From Athripsodes cinereus (taxonomy: Eukaryota; Arthropoda; Insecta; Trichoptera; Leptoceridae): a DNA stretch of 64,000 bases. The notes under the pieces were generated by a model, which was not told the origin of the DNA, did no database searches, and saw nothing but the letters and a program-made list of their open reading frames with translations. Location of the stretch: contig OX388317.1 in assembly GCA_947579605.1 (NCBI GenBank), forward strand, positions 22,401,384 through 22,465,383, in the 5' to 3' direction. This document shows, piece after piece, positions 33,331 to 45,420 of the stretch. The position numbers were made by a program, and so were the translations under genes. Positions within the stretch are counted from its first letter, which is position 1. Each line of letters starts with the position of its first letter.

Positions 33331-34024
33331 GGCCAATTCTAAATCATAAAATAGTTTAGTTGCGCTAACTAAGTCAACTAAGTGTGAGGAGATAGTTGAG
33401 TCATGATAATTAGTTCTAACTCGTATTCACAGTTTTCCGTACTAATTTAGTTCATTAGTTCATTTTGACACCTTAGTACAACTATAAATTTCGAAAATCT
33501 ATGGATTTCGTATTCAGAATGAAATTTTAGTTGACAGCCGACGATTAAAATAAGTTGGATTTGGCAGAATTTTATTCGCGACTTTTAATGTGCGAATATT
33601 ATTAGTTGCTGTCATTTTACCGCAGAATATTGCTATATTTTGGAAGTGTTGAGTTGTTTTTTTCAATTAAAAGTAAAAAATTATATTTTTAGGGCAACTC
33701 TTAGCATGTATAAATTGTAAAATTACACCACCACCGACGCAACTACGAACGCCAAAATATATCGGCAAATCTAACATTTCACAATTTTCACGCGCGACAA
33801 CTATTAAATTGTTGCCAGAAGTGTAAATCGGAACGTGAAAAACATTTTGTATTGGGGCATCACTGACTAATATTAGTTTGTCCCATAGATTTTACCATTT
33901 GCACTTGGTTGTTCTCGAGTTTATAGTTGTTTATAGTTCATAACTAATGCTGAATACTACATAATAACTAATATTAATCAACTTTTTAGTTAGTTAGTTA
34001 GTTCATTAAGATTCAGAATTGGCC
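33331..34024. mobile_element. MITE of about 690 bp
   Basis: Ends are inverted: GGCCAATTCTAAATC on the left and GGCCAATTCTGAATC on the right (reverse complement). Subterminal repeats of an AGTTAGTTAGTTA/TAACTAA type occur on both sides. No ORF. Bounded by TA-rich sequence; the exact TSD is uncertain (TA or TTA-like). Confidence 0.65.
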
Positions 34025-34486
34025 CTATTATATAATAGTGATAATTCATTCTACAATTATGCATAATTTCAGTTTTCAAAGTATTGAGTTTTCAAAAATT
34101 TCATGATCATGTTTGTCAATTACTCAATAGTTTACCCTACATTTATAACATTCATAATAAGCGTTCTAACTTTTAAATGCGGTGGAAACCACTAGACAGA
34201 GACAGAATGGGAAAGGACGAAATACTAGAGCCTACAGCACCGTAGGTAGATACTTAAATTATTCATTCGATGTGTATTCATCCTTAGAACGTGGACAATA
34301 AATTAAACAGAGAGGATATAATAATCCATTATCATCTTTATTCTAAGTAGGTACACATACATATATTATGTTTTATAACCTTTGTCAATTGAAGTGCTCT
34401 TTTTAACCTACGTCTATCTTGCATTATGATTTACTTTATATTTTCTTTTTACGTATACAAATAATCTTTGAATTAACATTTTTGTG

Positions 34487-34488
<2 letters not shown>

Positions 34489-34526
<38 letters not shown>
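34489..34526. repeat. (TC)n microsatellite
   Basis: An uninterrupted CT run of about 36 bases on the plus strand, followed by a further pyrimidine-rich stretch. Confidence 0.95.
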
Positions 34527-34529
<3 letters not shown>

Positions 34530-34633
34530 TCCCATCTCCTAAGTTTTATGTTGTTATAGATTTTTAGTTTATTTATTTATTCTTAACTTTTACTACAAGC
34601 AACTTCACATAAGTTTTTCACATTACTTCACAT

Positions 34634-34844
34634 TTTCGAGTGTCCTGTAAAAGGCAGGTGTTCGAAAAAATTAAGACATTTTACTTCTTAAATTCAGCGA
34701 TGAGGCTTGCCACCCATCCTGAATGTCTTGATTTTATATTGCCACGAAGAGGACAGTTTGCATGTTTCTTACATGCAGCTGATCTGCTGGCTACCCCACT
34801 TGTGGGATATGCCGTGATGGTATAGTAGTATAGTAGTAGTAGTA
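34634..34844 (+). mobile_element. LINE 3' insertion, family A, with 9-bp TSD
   Basis: A well preserved family A copy: TTTCGAGTGTCCTGTAAAAG at the start, the open frame with NSAMRLATHPECLDF and a (TAG)n tail (GGTATAGTAGTATAGTAGTA). It is flanked by ACTTCACAT (34625-34633 and 34845-34853). A 61-residue frame spans it. It is the C-terminal end of a LINE protein or a non-coding 3' region read by chance; conservation among copies would tell. Confidence 0.8.
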
Positions 34845-34853
34845 ACTTCACAT

Positions 34854-37100
34854 AAAATATAGTTCGTATTTAATGCATAATTGAAAAATTAAGAATCTTT
34901 ATTTCGATATTTTCATAATGTAGCGGGAACAATTCGCAAAGGAGGACCATGAACACCAAATAATTGTTTGAACAGCTGTGTTGTCATTTCATTTCCCTCT
35001 CTCTTTCTCTCTTTCCCCCTCCCCCTTTTTCCTGTCTTCTGTAGTATCTTAGTAAGTTTTTTTTAAAATATTTAAAATGTGGGAATTAAGTGTCTTATAA
35101 ATTTAGTTTATATAACACACTGCAAATAGCCTTTTTTTTTAATCTTTTCTATACACTGATGATAGTATAGCTGGCGGACTTATCACATATGTAATTCCTT
35201 CTAGACAACCAGCCTTATTTTCTTTATTAATATGATTTAAGTATTTTACGTATATATGCTACTATTTTTTAATAAATAAATAAATTACTCTCTAACTTTA
35301 TAAGCAAATTTAAAATATCACACTGGAATAACAGAATATATAAATTTATTATTTTAATGAACTTCCATCAAGAAAAATCCGTCCTTAGGTTAAACTTTAT
35401 CCCATTATATACAACGATATACGAAATGCGAATTCATCGCAAAAGCGCAATTTGTTTCAACTAACTCAAAGTGTTCATTCACAATGAATTCAATACAAAT
35501 CAAAAGATTTTGATACATTTATTATAATACATACAAGTATGTACATTGATAATGGATCTTGTATAAGTTTCTGCATGTAAAAACGTTACTGAGGTTAAAC
35601 CAAGTCAAATAGTTCAACGCGCTATGTGACCTTCTAAGAAAAGCATTATTAAAGAATGTAATGAAACTCATTTATTATAAAACCTTTCATTCATAATAAT
35701 AATAAACATTCTTTCAATATAGAACATAACTACAATGTTTCATTATCCACAACGTTTCTTTACATCGATTTCCTTTTAAGCTACTAGTTACTGGAATACA
35801 TCGACCTTTTGCAATCTATTGTGCAAAAAATATATTGATATTTTTTTTTTACTTATGCAACCTTTTGCTTGAAAAATACTACAAAAAACAATCAGCTAGT
35901 TAGTCAATTTATGAGAGATTTCAGAAAAGACTTAAGCTTTCATAGTTTCTACTGAAAAGCTTTTTCATGCAATATTTCATCTTGAATATTACTAAAACAT
36001 TAAAAAGTCACTTGAGAAAATACTGCCTTTCACATAAAATGCCATGCGTGACAATTTTATTAATAAACATATTTTTGTTTATTGAATAAATGAAATGAAA
36101 CTAAATAAGTTTAAACCTTTAAACTTTCATCAAAACTGTTATTGTTTTTTTTTCATGTTTTGACGATATCTTTTGTTTATTTATATTTATTTTTCGTCTG
36201 TATATGCTCTATCTTATTTGGGTAGATTCATAGTAGACAAGATTCATATCTTAGTTTGGGACTAGCTCGGTCTGTGTGAATTGTCTATACGTGTTATGTT
36301 ATGTTAATCTTATGTCTAGTATTTGCCTAACACCCGTTTCCTAGTTCCTTTTCCTACCTATTTTTCTCCCTTGTACCTCCTCTCTTTATTCCTGGAAGTT
36401 TTTTTAGCGTTTCATGAAATTGGGTTATTTCGAAGAAATCACACCTCATTGCATGATTTTATTTGAAATAATTGTATTTCTATGTAAAATTGCTCGTAAT
36501 TTATATACAATAAATAATAAATAAAACTATGTATGTTGTGAAAATGTTTAATTGTATACAATTTGTATACATCGTTTATTTTGAATACATTGATGCTTTC
36601 GTTGTAGATTTATTATTAAATAAATAAATAAATTTATATGTAATAAATAATATATGATTCTTTAAATTCTCAAATGCTTTCAGAAATATATGTTTATAAA
36701 AAGTAACGTATTTTAGACTGACAATTTAGTTCATGTCAGTTACATTGTTGTACAGATGATTTCAAAGTTTATAATAAAATATTTCTTGTGTATTATTATT
36801 CTACATTAAAACTATCAAAAAAGCCCTCCTGTTTCTCATTATATATATAGAAAAAATATAAAATAGCTACACAGTTCATAGTCGTGATAATACAAGATTT
36901 GAAATATTTATATCTAAGAATCTAATGCCTCGAGTACTGTGCTCAAACTTCTGTTGTAAACTTATTGTATTCTAAAGTTGTGTCTGTGCTTTCAGAAATA
37001 TTCTAAAACAAGGCATTGAGATAAAGACACACGAAGAATACAGAAGTGCATACTAGAGATTATCTAACATCCGATAAATTTCCGAGGTCCGGCCGGATAC
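34854..37100. other. AT-rich sequence
   Basis: No gene seen. Pyrimidine-rich tracts lie near 35000-35035. At about 35420-35470 a degenerate family B trace (GCGAATTCATCGCAAAAGCG) can be read. Confidence 0.45.
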
Positions 37101-37117
37101 TAACTTACTTCTAACTG

Positions 37118-37345
37118 CTAGCCTTCTTCTCTCCACTGCTGAATATAGGCCTCTTCAAAACTTTTCCACAATTTTCGATCTCGAGCAACACGACACCACT
37201 GTTTTCCCATCACTTGGACAATATCGTCGACCCATCTTTTTTGGGGTCTTCCAACATTTCTTTTAGGGCCGGTATGAGATTGTGAGCAGTTGACTCTACT
37301 TACATGGGGTAATTGTGTGTTAAAACTCGACATTGGGTTAACATT
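37118..37345 (-). repeat. LINE C-terminal fragment, RTE-like
   Basis: The minus-strand frame has GRPQKRWVDDI, then VARDRKLWKSFEEAY and a stop at 37118, a pattern seen at the C-terminus of RTE-type reverse transcriptase ORFs. The part upstream of about 37345 in the same frame does not look like this family. 5'-truncated. Confidence 0.7.
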
Positions 37346-37559
37346 AAAACCGGCCGGATATAAAGTTATTATCTGGCGATTATGGGCCATTTTAACAAAA
37401 AAACCCTGCGATAAACTCGCCCATTGTGCAAAATTATTCGTTTATACCATGTAACCTTATCATTTGTATCCATATATTTTGTACAATAAAGTTTATTATT
37501 ATTAATTTGGTTAAAGATAAATACGTCAAAACAATAACCGAATATTCATACATACTTAT

Positions 37560-37690
37560 CAATCTTATTATCACGCCGATACCCTCGTCTCGTAGGCAGA
37601 AAGGGTAGAACGCTTCTCCGTGTTTTGCTCTCATCACATCAACCCCATTCCTCATACATGCTTTCCTATTCATTGTTCTAATATTCGATC
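37560..37690 (-). repeat. Degenerate LINE tail (RTE-like)
   Basis: Plus-strand order CACGCCGATACCCTCGTC, GTAGGCAGAAAGG, CTCATACATGC follows the reversed tail of the family at 41785-41930, with many changes. Confidence 0.4.
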
Positions 37691-37869
37691 GCCAGATATT
37701 CGGCTTTCCAATATCCATTATATTCAGCTACATAACTATACATTAAAATAATAGTAAGATGCGTATATGACGGGAAAACGAATGGAAACTTAACTTTGGC
37801 AATGAGAATCTTTCTGTAACTTTGTGCCATTTCAATCAACTCCACCGTAGCGAGAGAAATATTCAGCAA

Positions 37870-38310
37870 CCGTCTACTGCTACAATATACATTTTATACA
37901 TTGTCTGCGTTAAACTGTAACAACTAGTTATATCGGATTGATATCCTTATAAGTATTCAAAAGTCAATGAAAGAAACAATAAAAAGAAGGTTGTAAAATC
38001 AAATGAAATTTGGTGTAAATATGATCGATTTTCAGGAAATTGAATGGATAATGCTCATGTGAAATTAGTTTTAAAAATATCGAGCTTGTAACATAAAATA
38101 GAATATACTAATATAGGAAGTTAAAATATACAATGGAATGTTTTACAATTAAAACTTGAAATATAGAGAAGAATAAAATTAAATAAAAACATAAAACATA
38201 TAACAGAATATAATGCAATAAAAACATAAAATATAGGATATAAAATAACACTATAGAAACTTAAATCATACAAGAGAATAAATACTATACAACAAAAACT
38301 TAAAACATAC
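37870..38310. other. AT-rich sequence
   Basis: A frame of 97 codons on the minus strand at 38121-38414 is hydrophobic and low-complexity and has no recognisable domain. I do not annotate it. Confidence 0.4.
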
Positions 38311-38434
38311 ATAGGTACATACATCTTCTTCCCCTTGTTGAGTCGGGGGCCCATTGCGCCAAACTTAAAACATGGTATAGCATATATTACAATAGAAACA
38401 AAAAACAAATACATATTTTTATAAATTCATTTAT

Positions 38435-38655
38435 CCTTTCACGGTATTTCCCACAATTAGGTTTGCCAACGTACTAACTGTTTAAAATAAACATGCAAGT
38501 CGTCCTCTCTATGCCATTAAATATTTGACCTTCAGAATGGATGGCATGTCTCATGAAAACATGATGATATACGAATACCTTCCTTTTACAGGAAACTCAA
38601 AAGCTTTCATAACAGAGTGGGAGATCAATTCTTTACCGAGTTTCTACAGGATGTA
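38435..38655 (-). repeat. LINE 3' end, family A, diverged
   Basis: Plus-strand order TTTCACGGTATTTCCCACAA, AACATGCAAGTCGTCCTCTC, CAGAATGGATGGCATG, CCTTTTACAGGAAAC, GAGATCAATTCTTTACCGAG. All family A blocks are in reversed order. Confidence 0.55.
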
Positions 38656-39145
38656 ATATGATATGTTAAGACAATCTACATATAAATAACAGAAATTTTG
38701 TGTCAAATGAATTAAAGAATCATGTTGAATAAATTATCAAATAAAATTTAAAAGCTCAATGAATTTATATTTTAAACTATGCATTTAGCTCAATTTCTCT
38801 CTAAGTTTTCATAAAACGTGAGTATCTCTGCTCTCTGAAATTCTCTAAAATATATAAGTATGCATGTTTTCAAAAAGAATTCTAAAAGCGAGAAGTACTT
38901 ACAAAGAGAGGGTGAGAAAGGTGGTTGAAATGAATGCATGTCATGCCATGTGTGCTTAGTACGATATCCTAATTTAGTTAAGACAAAAGCTCTAGTTATT
39001 TCTGGTATTTGAGACTTAACCAGTGACCGTTACCATTACTTACATAATTATATATTGAAAAAACAAAAAGTGTCTTACAGCAAAGATTAGATAATGTATT
39101 AGTGTGTACAATTTCTACAGTATAAAAGTGAATAAAACATAAAAT
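38656..39145. other. AT-rich sequence, nothing recognised
   Basis: No gene or clear repeat. Confidence 0.45.
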
Positions 39146-39149
39146 ACTA

Positions 39150-39250
39150 CTATTATACCATCATGGCATATCACATAAGTAGGGAAATAAACATGCAGAT
39201 TATCCTCTCTGTGTCAATAAAAAATATAGGACAATCAGGATAGAAGGCAA
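39150..39250 (-). repeat. LINE 3' end, family A, partial
   Basis: TACCATCATGGCATATCACA, AACATGCAGATTATCCTCTC and ATCAGGATAGAAGGCAAACC follow the reversed family A order. It stops near 39250, which is the usual 5'-truncation pattern. Confidence 0.5.
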
Positions 39251-39319
39251 ACCTTAATATTATAATACTCACATCAATTGACCTAATATTAGAGAAGATC
39301 TAACTCCTCCATCAATCTA

Positions 39320-39915
39320 CTACTACCAATGGCATATTTCATAAATAGGGTAGCTAGTGGACTTACTGCATGTGATGAAGATGCAGATCGTTCTCTCCGT
39401 TTCATTAAAAAAGCTAAGACATTCAGTTTCAGTGGCATGCCTTATCGCTGATTTGCAGATGTAAGAAATTGTTTTATTTATTTATTTATTTTATATTCTT
39501 AAGGGACACAAACAGTTCAACCAACAAATATTAACATTTATATTTCTCCATTTAACAAACCAATCAAGGTCCCGCAAATTACCAAAGCGTATGACGAACA
39601 TGTTGCTAGTAACTGATAATAATACATGCTTTACCCTACTCTAATTAAAAGCAAAAAACAAGACAAAAATCATGAAAATAAGTAGTTAAAAATTACACTT
39701 CGATAGAACTCATAATAATTAAAAGTTAAATTATTAAAACCATTAAAATTACTAAAACTAAAGCAGTTTATATTAAGAATTGTTTGAATCTCTGTTTCTC
39801 AAATTCAATTTGTGTATGATACATAAAATACAAACTTTTGTTCTGCACTGAAAATAATGATAATAATAACAATTTATAAGTGAGATTTTACGAACACTTG
39901 CCTTTTACAGGACTA
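39320..39915 (-). repeat. LINE family A copy split by another retroposon
   Basis: The left part (about 39320-39465) and the right part (about 39878-39915, GAACACTTGCCTTTTACAGG) are adjacent pieces of family A in reversed order. Between them a block of about 410 bp starting TTTATTTATTTATTTATATT has been inserted. The middle block looks like a minus-strand LINE/SINE tail; its family is unknown. Confidence 0.55.
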
Positions 39916-39969
39916 TCATTCTATATTTCCAATAACTTATAATCCATCGACTATATCTCTTTCCTTTGC

Positions 39970-40790
39970 CTATTTCCCTGGAAGCAAAAGACGGAAAGCT
40001 TTAACGTCAATTAAGTCAACTCTTTCCAAGCGCTTTGATATCCATGTCATAGAAACGATGTATTTTAATCCATGATATATTTTATTTATAAGCGTTAATG
40101 ACATGTACAATATTTGCCAACGGAGTGAAGTCAGCCAACAAATCATCTGCAATGCAATGCAATCAGCAACAAATTATCAATGATAAAAAACAATGGTAAT
40201 GCGCCAGTGGTGGTGGCAAGATAGTACAACTCTTTAGTATAAAACATACTATATAAATTCCTACCATTGTGACATTTCTGTTCACACATGAAAGTTGTTT
40301 TTCTTACTAGTCCAGCACAAGTGCTAGGTACTAATTTGAAACCCTAAATTGCTCAGAAATCATTCATGACATCAGTAAAAACCTAAATTATCTATATCAA
40401 ATAATCAATAGATTCATTTTATCTCTCATGGATGAGAAAACCAATGAAAAACGATCAAAAAAGTGTTCATAATACCAAAACAAATAAAATTTAACGGGTT
40501 CATGGTGTATCTCTTCCAGGTGGTAATTGAAGGTATTATATCTCTTAATCTTGATATTTCGCAACCACTTGAAATTTATGAAACTTAAAGAAAAGAGAAA
40601 GTGATCAATTCTATTTCGGAAATTCCACGGCTAACGGTTAAGGATATTTCAGAATGAAGGTCTCGATCTTAGGCGCACAGGGTATCGACTAATAAAGTTA
40701 ATTTTAATGAGAATTGGCTTTAATAATAAAACCATATGCTCTTAACTGAACTGAAGTAGATATTTTTTTGAAAATGTTTTTTTCCCATTG
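39970..40790. other. AT-rich sequence
   Basis: No gene recognised. Small frames have no domain. Confidence 0.4.
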
Positions 40791-40794
40791 AGTA

Positions 40795-41035
40795 CCGTGA
40801 TTCTCAAAAAAAAAATAAGACTCCGGTAATGAATTGGCTTCCCACTTTTTTGCGTGAATTTTTGAGTGTTCTGTAAAATCAGGTATTCGTGAAACATCAC
40901 TTTTAGACATCTAAAATCTTAGTTTCAGTGATAAGGTATACCACTCAACCTGCATATCTTAGCTCTTATTGATACAAAGAGGATGATTTGCATGTTTATT
41001 ACAAGCAATTGGTCTACAGGCTACACCACATAACT
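40795..41035 (+). repeat. LINE 3' end, family A, diverged
   Basis: Order: GGCTTCCCACTTTTTTGCG, GAGTGTTCTGTAAAATCAGG, GTTTCAGTGATAAGGTATAC, GATTTGCATGTTTATTACAA. Substitutions throughout, tail lost. Confidence 0.5.
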
Positions 41036-41546
41036 GCAAATTGTTCATACTATAAACTACACAGATATATTAGAACAAATTCAAATATTTTCATAAACTG
41101 TCCAGTTTGTACATATTATAATATTCGTACATATAGTAAACAGTGTCACTTGAGACCGTTTAATTTATACTGAAATTCAATTTCAGTGAGTCGTTTGATT
41201 TACGATGTGAAAAACGTTCTATGTGTTGAATTAATAATCACACAATGCTGTGTTATATTAAAACTCCTAGACAAATCTAGGTACTTTGGCTCGTATTCTA
41301 AAACAACACTGTGAAGTCTCATAGTCTAAGTGATCACTGTGCGTGGAAATTTGTATTCTAAAACATTACTTGACTGGCGTCGGTAACTATGCATTATTTT
41401 AGAAACGTCAAATCCCAAGTGTGGTCGAGAGGTGTTTTAACATATGCGTAGTCTAGCTGCTGTCATTATCAACACGTTGTTTTGCTAAAATATTTTGTTA
41501 ATGAACATTATGTAGTATAATTTACTCCATTTATAAAAAAAAATAT

Positions 41547-41682
41547 GCCTCATTACGAAAGTGAAGACGTGTTTCATGAGCGCGTGGACGAAATTGTTGA
41601 TAAACCACGATATTTGTCTCATCGCCTTGTGAAAGAGCGGCAAAATCTATTCACAAACTATAATGGTTCTTCTGGACATTGA
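41547..41682 (+). pseudogene. Remnant of Harbinger-type transposase N-terminus
   Basis: An ATG-started frame of about 44 codons (Met-Pro-His-Tyr-Glu-Ser-Glu..., then Arg-Tyr-Leu...Lys-Glu-Arg-Gln-Asn) runs to a stop at about 41680. Its place just inside the left terminal repeat, and the charged N-terminal make-up, fit the first exon of a PIF/Harbinger transposase. The catalytic part is gone. The call depends mostly on position. Confidence 0.35.
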
Positions 41683-41784
41683 TCTTCCAATAAACCATTC
41701 ATCTTTTGAGATGAATCGTAGCAGCGAATGCTTAGCTTTAAAACGAGCATTTGGTGTACAAATTTTTCTTACTACTTACTATAC

Positions 41785-42304
41785 TATACCCTCACGCCGT
41801 GTCCCAAGTGGGGTAGGCAGAGAGAGCGGAACGCCATGTTGATCTATCGTTAAACATACTTCTTTCGCTTCTTCTACATTCATCCAGTTTCTTATACATG
41901 CACGCCGATTCCTCTTAATTAACACGCGACCGTCCTTTAGAATTCGGTCAGTGGTCAAGCCACGTACTTCTTGGACGTCCGCGCTTTTTCAGACCCCCTC
42001 TTTCAGATAAATACAACCTCTTCGTCAATCTTACATCATCCATTCGCTCCACATGACCAAACCATCTCAATTTATTTACACGCATTCTATCCACAACACT
42101 CCTCTTGCATCCACTCATTCTTCTAATATCCTTATTCCTCACTCTATCACGCAATGTTTTACCTATCATTCTCCTTAGTGATCGCATCTCTACAGCATTT
42201 ATTCCACTCTCGTCCTTCTTCAGCCACATCCAAGATTCGCTTGCATACATAAGTGTCAGTATGAGAACGGCGTTGTGCACCAGCATTTTAGCCATGTTCG
42301 ACAC
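41785..42304 (-). repeat. RTE-like LINE, 5'-truncated C-terminal part
   Basis: Minus-strand frame (42304 to 41948) reads as the C-terminal half of a LINE ORF: YASESWMWLKKDESGINAVE, then RRMIGKTLRDRVRNKDIRR, then KLRWFGHVERMDD and a GRPRSTW motif. It continues, after stops, into the tail shared with 1-180 and 29150-29335, ending at the ACTATACCCTCACGCCGTGT edge. It lies inside the outer Harbinger relic and so is younger than it. Confidence 0.75.
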
Positions 42305-42782
42305 ATTGCTATTGCTAACAGTAGATCGAAGTGCACCGTTTACTCTCGCACCAGCCGCTTTTCTTTTTTCAATGTCCCTATCGTTCTTTCATCCCTCGCA
42401 AACATACTTCGTATGGAATCAATGTAAGAAGAAAAATACATTTGCTTACAACCGATTTAATTTATTATAGACATTAAACATTTAAAATAAAGACATTTCT
42501 TCAATCTTTTTGAACATCTTCCATTTTTAGAAAATAAAATTAAATTTTTTATTTAAATTATCAAATATTTATTTGAATGAGTAAACAGTTCAATATTGTA
42601 TACTCTTTCTTCTTTCTTTTTTTCCGGCAAGGCACCCGACATCGAGAATTATGTATTGTACATACTCATTCAAATAAATATTTGTTTAATTAAAAAAGTT
42701 TTATTTTATCTTTAAAAAAATAACTATAACAGTTACCTACAAACAAAATAAAATTCTGAATTGAGAAGACAGAGAGCATCTA

Positions 42783-43080
42783 TTAAACACGCTGGTGGAT
42801 CAGGAAAAGGTGGTCCACCACCTGTTTTCGACACCTCTTCGCATGTGTCGATAAAACCTTCCTACGCATCGACTTCATATTCTCCCAGCACCTCTTGAGT
42901 TGGAGGTCGTTCCTTTTTTGAGTTAGGGTGGACGAAGTATATAATGCTCGGGATACAGCCTTCCAGGCATCTTTTTTTTACTGGATGTTTCTGGAATTGG
43001 TACTCATATCTTCTATAATTTTATGTTGAGCGACGATCTGCGTAAGCAATAGCTTTTCTGATGCAGTAAAAGGAGTTTTC
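42783..43080 (-). pseudogene. Myb/SANT-like gene remnant of the outer Harbinger
   Basis: On the minus strand the frame reads FTASEKLLLTQIVAQHK, an in-frame stop, then KKDAWKAVSRALYTSSTLTQ and LKRCWENMKSMRRKV, with a final stop at 42783-42785. The spacing of Trp and the basic helix are those of the Myb/SANT-like domain that PIF/Harbinger elements carry as their second protein. A likely splice acceptor (CAG on the minus strand) ends at 43082. One premature stop and no downstream exons, so it is dead. Confidence 0.6.
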
Positions 43081-43099
43081 CTGTAAAATAAAAGATTTT

Positions 43100-43640
43100 T
43101 GTTATAAATATACATTATAATAATTATCTTGTGTTAGGCAAATAACTGCATCCCCAATTGCCAATTCGACATTGTTGAATGTAATTTTAGTACAACGTTA
43201 AACCTTCAATGGACTTGTACCAATAGTTTATTTCACACACTTTAAATTATATTTCATAGTTTAATAATATATTTGATAAATAAGTGACAAATCATTTGGA
43301 TAATAAAATTCATGAACAACGCCCGTGTTTATTTTAATTTAGGTAAATAAAATAATACACATTTTGCAGTTAGATTAGTTATCTGGTGGATAACATTTAC
43401 TTAAAATATGTAATGTCTTGTAATATATTTAAACATTTACCTTTAAATAGTGTTTTCCATTTAAATAACAGCGAAAATAAGGCACAATATTATAACAAAC
43501 AAAAAACAACGTGCAAAATAATGAAATGTCAGATGGGCGCCGATTAAAATGAATACAGCAATTAATCAACGATTCCGAATTGACCAATCACGAGCGGTGT
43601 GTATTAGTAGTAGTGAGTGCACAGATATGTATTTACCAAG
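43100..43640. other. Non-coding part of the outer Harbinger relic
   Basis: No ORF. AT-rich. At 43641-43650 TGTTGTTTTA is the left half of the outer element's inner repeat, cut by the inner insertion (the right half GAATACAAAT resumes at 49806). Confidence 0.5.
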
Positions 43641-43650
43641 TGTTGTTTTA

Positions 43651-43666
43651 GGGCCGCGATATCCAA
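43651..43666 (+). repeat. Left TIR of inner Harbinger
   Basis: GGGCCGCGATATCCAA, matched perfectly by the reverse complement of 49787-49802. Directly preceded by TSD TTA. Confidence 0.9.
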
Positions 43667-43958
43667 AACGTTAACCAAGCAGTTAACTTGTTGTCAAGAG
43701 TAAACTAGAAGTTAACTCAAGAAATGGTGATATCCAACGTTGGTTACGGAGATAACCAGTGGTTATTTATAACCACTCGATTTTCATGAGTTAACTGTCG
43801 AATCCACAAGTTAACTTTGAGAATGAATATTTTTTTCGTCTGTAGATGGTGCTTGTACGTCATCAAACTGACGTGTTGCGTGGTTTGACTGGTTTGTCGT
43901 TTGGTTTGAGAATATTGTGTTATAAGTTATAATAATAATATTATTTTATTAATTAGCA

Positions 43959-45420
43959 ATGGATAATTATCTTCATAATGATGATACATCATCCGATGAA
44001 GAATTAATACGCGAAATAGTTAGTTCAGCTGGAGTGCGTACAAGACGCCCACATACGGTTATAGAAAGACCCGACCATTTCTCAATATGGGATAGTGTGG
44101 ACTTTGTAAGTCGTTTTCGTCTTTCAAGACAGACAGTCCTTGGTGTGCTGGAAGAAATTGAAAATGAAGTATGTCCCAAAACACAGAAGTAAGTTTGATC
44201 TGTTACAAAAGCATTTTTTTTTGTGTGCATTTAGTTATCAAACCTAACCTAACATAAATACAGGTGCTATTCCCGAATTCAAGTATTTTATTAATTACAA
44301 AGTTGGCTTATCAAGGTGTCCCTTTCGTGATAGTATACAAAACAATGACCACAAACATTATTTTTATTATAGAAATCATGCAGTGCCTCCAATTCTCCAG
44401 TTGCTGATAACCTTAAGGTTTTATGCAACAGGATGTTTTCAAATTGTTGCCGGGGACTTTGGTGGTGTTCACAGAACGACAGCAGGGCAAATTATAAGGC
44501 GGGTAACAACAGCAATTGCCAAAATGAAGCCACGCATTATAAAATTCCCTAAAGAGGAGGCTGACTGGATGGAAGTCAAGAAGGGCTTTTATACAATTGC
44601 TAAATTTCCATGTGTCGTTGGGGCCATTGATTGCACCCACATTAGAATGCAGTCTCCAGGTAATATACAACATAAATTCTTCATTATTTTTAAAATTTAC
44701 TAGAGGTGTATAGAATTTTATTTTACTTCATCTCCCAATTTTAGCCTCACATAATTTAACATACCGCACATTGAAAACAAAAGTGGCATTATACGAAAAA
44801 CATGATTTTTCAGTATGGCCGTAAGTTTTTGGTATAGTTCTATAGTTCAGGGTGATAGTGCAGAGACTTTCAGAAACCGCAAAGGTTACTTTTCAATCAA
44901 TGTTCAAGCTGTCTGTGATTCGAAATTGCGGTTCAGGGACATTGTTTGCCGCTGGCCAGGTGCTACGCACGATAGCCAAATTTTTAACAACAGCAGATTC
45001 AAAGCATTATTTGAATCGCCCAACATGAATAACAAAATTTTGTTGGGGGATGCAGGGTATCCATTAAGAAAATATTTATTGACTCCATTGTCTGACCCGC
45101 ATAGTGATGCAGAATGTAAGTACAATGAGTCACAGATAAGGACCAGGAACTGCATTGAAAGGTGCTTTGGAGTTTGGAAACGTAGATTTCCAATTTTGTC
45201 TGTAGGGGCCAAGATCCACCTGGAATTACTGCAAGATGTAATTGTAGCATGCGGAGTATTGCACAATATATGCTTGGGAAATGAAGATGAAGAAGTACCC
45301 GTAGACCCTGCAATTTTGCCGTTAATAGATTCAGGAGGAGACACGGTGCCTGTTAACAATACAGACGTTGACAACATAAGAGCTCAATATATTTATAATT
45401 ACTTTCAAAATCTGAGATAA
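43959..45420 (+). CDS. PIF/Harbinger DDE transposase, 3 exons, about 363 aa
   Basis: Cuts and re-inserts the element. Proposed exons: 43959-44188, 44373-44659 and 44846-45420, with introns GTAAGT...TTATAG and GTAATA...TATAG. Both joins keep the frame and the sum is 364 codons with the stop. The N-terminal part has the RLSRQTVL block that precedes the catalytic domain in this family. Exon 2 carries LRFYATG and the first Asp in GAIDCTH (D163). Exon 3 has RNRKGYFSINVQAV, WPGATHDS, the second Asp in LLGDAGYPL (D241) and Glu in IERCFGVWKRRFPIL (E277), a DD35E spacing. It ends with LHNICL. All three catalytic residues and the family's usual length are present, so the protein could be active. The start of exon 3 is the least certain point (an upstream AG gives an in-frame stop). 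Confidence 0.85.
44189..44372 (+). other. Intron 1 of the Harbinger transposase
   Basis: Starts GTAAGTTTGA and ends TTTTTATTATAG. It joins Lys77 in phase 2 and the next codon reads on in the transposase frame. Confidence 0.75.
44660..44845 (+). other. Intron 2 of the Harbinger transposase
   Basis: Starts GTAATATACA, ends TTCTATAG. The alternative acceptor at 44849-44850 (CAG) would bring a stop at once, so TATAG is preferred. Confidence 0.6.

Noticed and set aside
44904..45377. A 157-codon minus-strand frame.
   Set aside because: It is the antisense of transposase exon 3.
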